Origin: Acidobacteriota bacterium | GTDB lineage: Bacteria; Acidobacteriota; Terriglobia; Terriglobales; Acidobacteriaceae | NCBI GenBank assembly: GCA_021811745.1 | Contig: JAJZNH010000680.1 | Span: 1 to 7,227 of the forward strand | Length of the DNA: 7,227 nucleotides | Direction: 5' to 3' | Shown here: positions 5,805 through 7,227 of the stretch, piece by piece | Layout of the letters: each line of letters starts with the position of its first letter | How positions within the stretch are numbered: the first letter of the stretch is position 1 | Position numbers and translations under genes: made by a program | Notes under the pieces: model-generated | What the model was told of the DNA's origin: nothing | Database searches by the model: none | Seen by the model: only the letters and a program-made list of their open reading frames with translations

Positions 5805-7227
5805 TTAACCCGCTTCCCGCTGCGGCTGGATTCTTTGCATCTGCCCCTGTATCCGTATCGCCACATGCACCAGGCTCAACGCCGCCGGTGTCACGCCGGG
5901 AATCCGGCTGGCCTGCCCGATCGTGGCCGGACGCACCCGCTCCAGCTTTTCGCGCATCTCGCGCGAAAGCCCACTGATCGCGCCGTATTCGATCCACTCC
6001 GGAATTGATGCCGCTTCGGCAGCCTTCAGCTTCTCAATCGACCTCTTCTGCTGCTCCAGATAACCGGCAAACTTGATTTCAGTCTCCACTGCGCGCGCCT
6101 CGTTGCGCAGCGTCGCCCGCGCAACATGCAAGCTGCTGTCATCCTGAGCGGATCCGTCCGAGGCCTTGGCAGAAGACGGCACAGCCGACAACTCGGCAGT
6201 CGCATCAGGGATTGCCGCAAATCTCGCCAGCATCGGCTGGTTCATCAGCTCGCCCCGCAGCACGCGCCGCATTGCCTCGATGGTCACTTCGGGCCGCTTG
6301 AGCAGTTGCGCCCAGGTCAGCCCTGTGATCGCCGTCATCCCGCCCAATCCGGCTTTTTCCAGCCGCTCAGGATCCACCTTGCCGGTGGTGAGCAGCCGCT
6401 CCAGCGCGGTCATCCGCGCCTGCTTCTGCTCAAACTCCGCCCAGGCTTCGCCGCTGATCAGCCCCAACCGCCGCCCGTGCGGAGTCAGCCGCCGGTCGGC
6501 GTTGTCAATGCGCAGGTGCAGGCGGAATTCTGCCCGCGACGTGAACATGCGGTACGGCTCATTCGTGCCCTTCGAGATCAGATCGTCAATCAGAATGCCC
6601 GTATAGCCTTCGCTGCGATCCATGGTGAACGGCGGCTCGCCCTTGAGCCACAGTGCCGCGTTGATGCCGGCCATGATGCCCTGGCACGCCGCCTCTTCGT
6701 AGCCGCTGGTCCCATTGATTTGTCCGGCGAGATAGAGGCCTGTGAAGGCCTTCACGCGCAGCGAGCGATCCAGCTCGGTGGCGTCCACGCTGTCGTATTC
6801 GATGGCGTATCCCGGCCTGAGCATCTCCGCCTCGTCCAGCCCCGGAATCGAATGCACCATCTGCCACTGCACTTCCATCGGCAGCGAGGTCGACATCCCG
6901 TTGATGTACACCTCGTGCGTGTTCAGCCCCTCCGGCTCCAGAAAGAACTGGTGCTGCGTCTTGTCGGGGAACTTGACGACCTTGTCTTCAATCGACGGGC
7001 AATACCGCGGCCCGATGCCCTGAATGCGGCCCGAGTACATCGCCGAGCGGTGCACATTCTCGCGGATCAGCCGCAGCGTCTCCGGCGTGGTGAAGGCGAT
7101 GTGGCAGCTCACTTGCGGCTGCACAATCTTCTTCGTCCTGAAGCTGAACGGCGTGGGGTCCGCGTCGCCCGGCTGCTCCTCAAACATCTCCCAGCGGATC
7201 GTCCGCCCGTCCAGCCGCGGCGGCGTT
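5805..7227 (-). CDS. mnmG: MnmG (GidA), tRNA uridine-5-carboxymethylaminomethyl synthesis enzyme, N-terminus missing
   Basis: FAD-dependent partner of MnmE that modifies the wobble uridine (U34) of certain tRNAs in the cytoplasm. 473 codons are visible; the frame runs off the right edge, so the N-terminal FAD Rossmann motif is outside the window. The first visible residues, [10 protein letters not shown], match the family's TGTPPR(I/L)D segment. Further hallmarks: [12 protein letters not shown] with the conserved Cys; HQFFLEPEG; the second GidA signature [39 protein letters not shown]; and the C-terminal ISGLS...[20 protein letters not shown]. An ATG at 7187 is internal and not the start. Odd: between [12 protein letters not shown] and the conserved [13 protein letters not shown] there are roughly 35 more residues than in E. 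coli MnmG, with a low-complexity Ser/Ala/Asp segment. It is convergent with the NTF2-like gene; mnmE is not in the window. Confidence 0.98.
   Translation of the reverse strand, partial: TPPRLDGRTIRWEMFEEQPGDADPTPFSFRTKKIVQPQVSCHIAFTTPETLRLIRENVHRSAMYSGRIQGIGPRYCPSIEDKVVKFPDKTQHQFFLEPEGLNTHEVYINGMSTSLPMEVQWQMVHSIPGLDEAEMLRPGYAIEYDSVDATELDRSLRVKAFTGLYLAGQINGTSGYEEAACQGIMAGINAALWLKGEPPFTMDRSEGYTGILIDDLISKGTNEPYRMFTSRAEFRLHLRIDNADRRLTPHGRRLGLISGEAWAEFEQKQARMTALERLLTTGKVDPERLEKAGLGGMTAITGLTWAQLLKRPEVTIEAMRRVLRGELMNQPMLARFAAIPDATAELSAVPSSAKASDGSAQDDSSLHVARATLRNEARAVETEIKFAGYLEQQKRSIEKLKAAEAASIPEWIEYGAISGLSREMREKLERVRPATIGQASRIPGVTPAALSLVHVAIRIQGQMQRIQPQREAG
6137..6176. repeat. Repeat-like insertion within mnmG
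   Basis: The plus strand reads TGTCATCCTGAGCGGATCC at 6137-6155 and continues to about 6176; on the minus strand it encodes [13 protein letters not shown] in mnmG. TGTCATCCTGAGCG is, from my recollection of acidobacterial genomes, a common start of dispersed intergenic repeats. It lies in the linker that is longer than in E. coli MnmG. Only one copy occurs in this window, so the repeat identity cannot be confirmed here. Confidence 0.3.

Noticed and set aside
6741..6756. TGTGA-AGGCCT-TCACG, a 9-of-10 CRP-type palindrome
   Set aside because: Lies within conserved mnmG coding sequence far from any promoter; taken as a chance match. It cautions that such sites can occur at random.
1..7227. Mobile elements, CRISPR arrays, tRNA or rRNA genes
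   Set aside because: No transposase or integrase motifs, no spaced direct repeats and no recognisable structural RNA were seen.

Overview
The window looks like the chromosome of an Acidobacteriota member, probably Terriglobia. This is inferred from protein style, not from a marker gene: a Crp/Fnr regulator with an N-terminal C-x2-C-x8-C cluster, a secreted NTF2-like protein, and a TGTCATCCTGAGCG-type repeat motif inside mnmG. No phage, transposon, CRISPR array, tRNA or rRNA was seen.

Layout, left to right. Positions 76-3743 (minus strand) form a two-gene operon. It encodes a periplasmic decaheme c-type cytochrome of the MtrA/PioA/DmsE family (ten CXXCH motifs), followed by a large outer-membrane beta-barrel of MtrB/PioB type. 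Together these are the two core parts of a porin-cytochrome conduit that carries electrons across the outer membrane. Positions 3744-4298 are a 555-base divergent control region. It holds two strong CRP-type palindromes (GTGA-N6-TCACA), a weaker third one, and an orphan intrinsic terminator pointing right. Positions 4299-5051 (plus) encode a Crp/Fnr-family regulator with an N-terminal cysteine cluster and a CRP-like recognition helix. Positions 5157-5741 (plus) encode a small secreted NTF2-like/DUF4440 protein. A short hairpin region separates it from the convergent mnmG gene (5805 to the right edge, minus), which lacks its N-terminal part because the window ends.

How the genes may work together: the regulator is transcribed divergently from the conduit operon, its recognition helix predicts TGTGA-type half-sites, and such sites occur twice in the shared control region. 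The simplest reading is a self-contained module in which a redox- or respiration-responsive Crp/Fnr protein controls an extracellular electron transfer conduit and possibly itself. The direction of electron flow (metal or humics reduction versus Fe(II) oxidation or another use) cannot be read from this sequence, and no cell-surface multiheme cytochrome of MtrC type lies inside the window. mnmG is a housekeeping tRNA-modification gene with no evident link to the module, but it carries an unusual low-complexity insertion.
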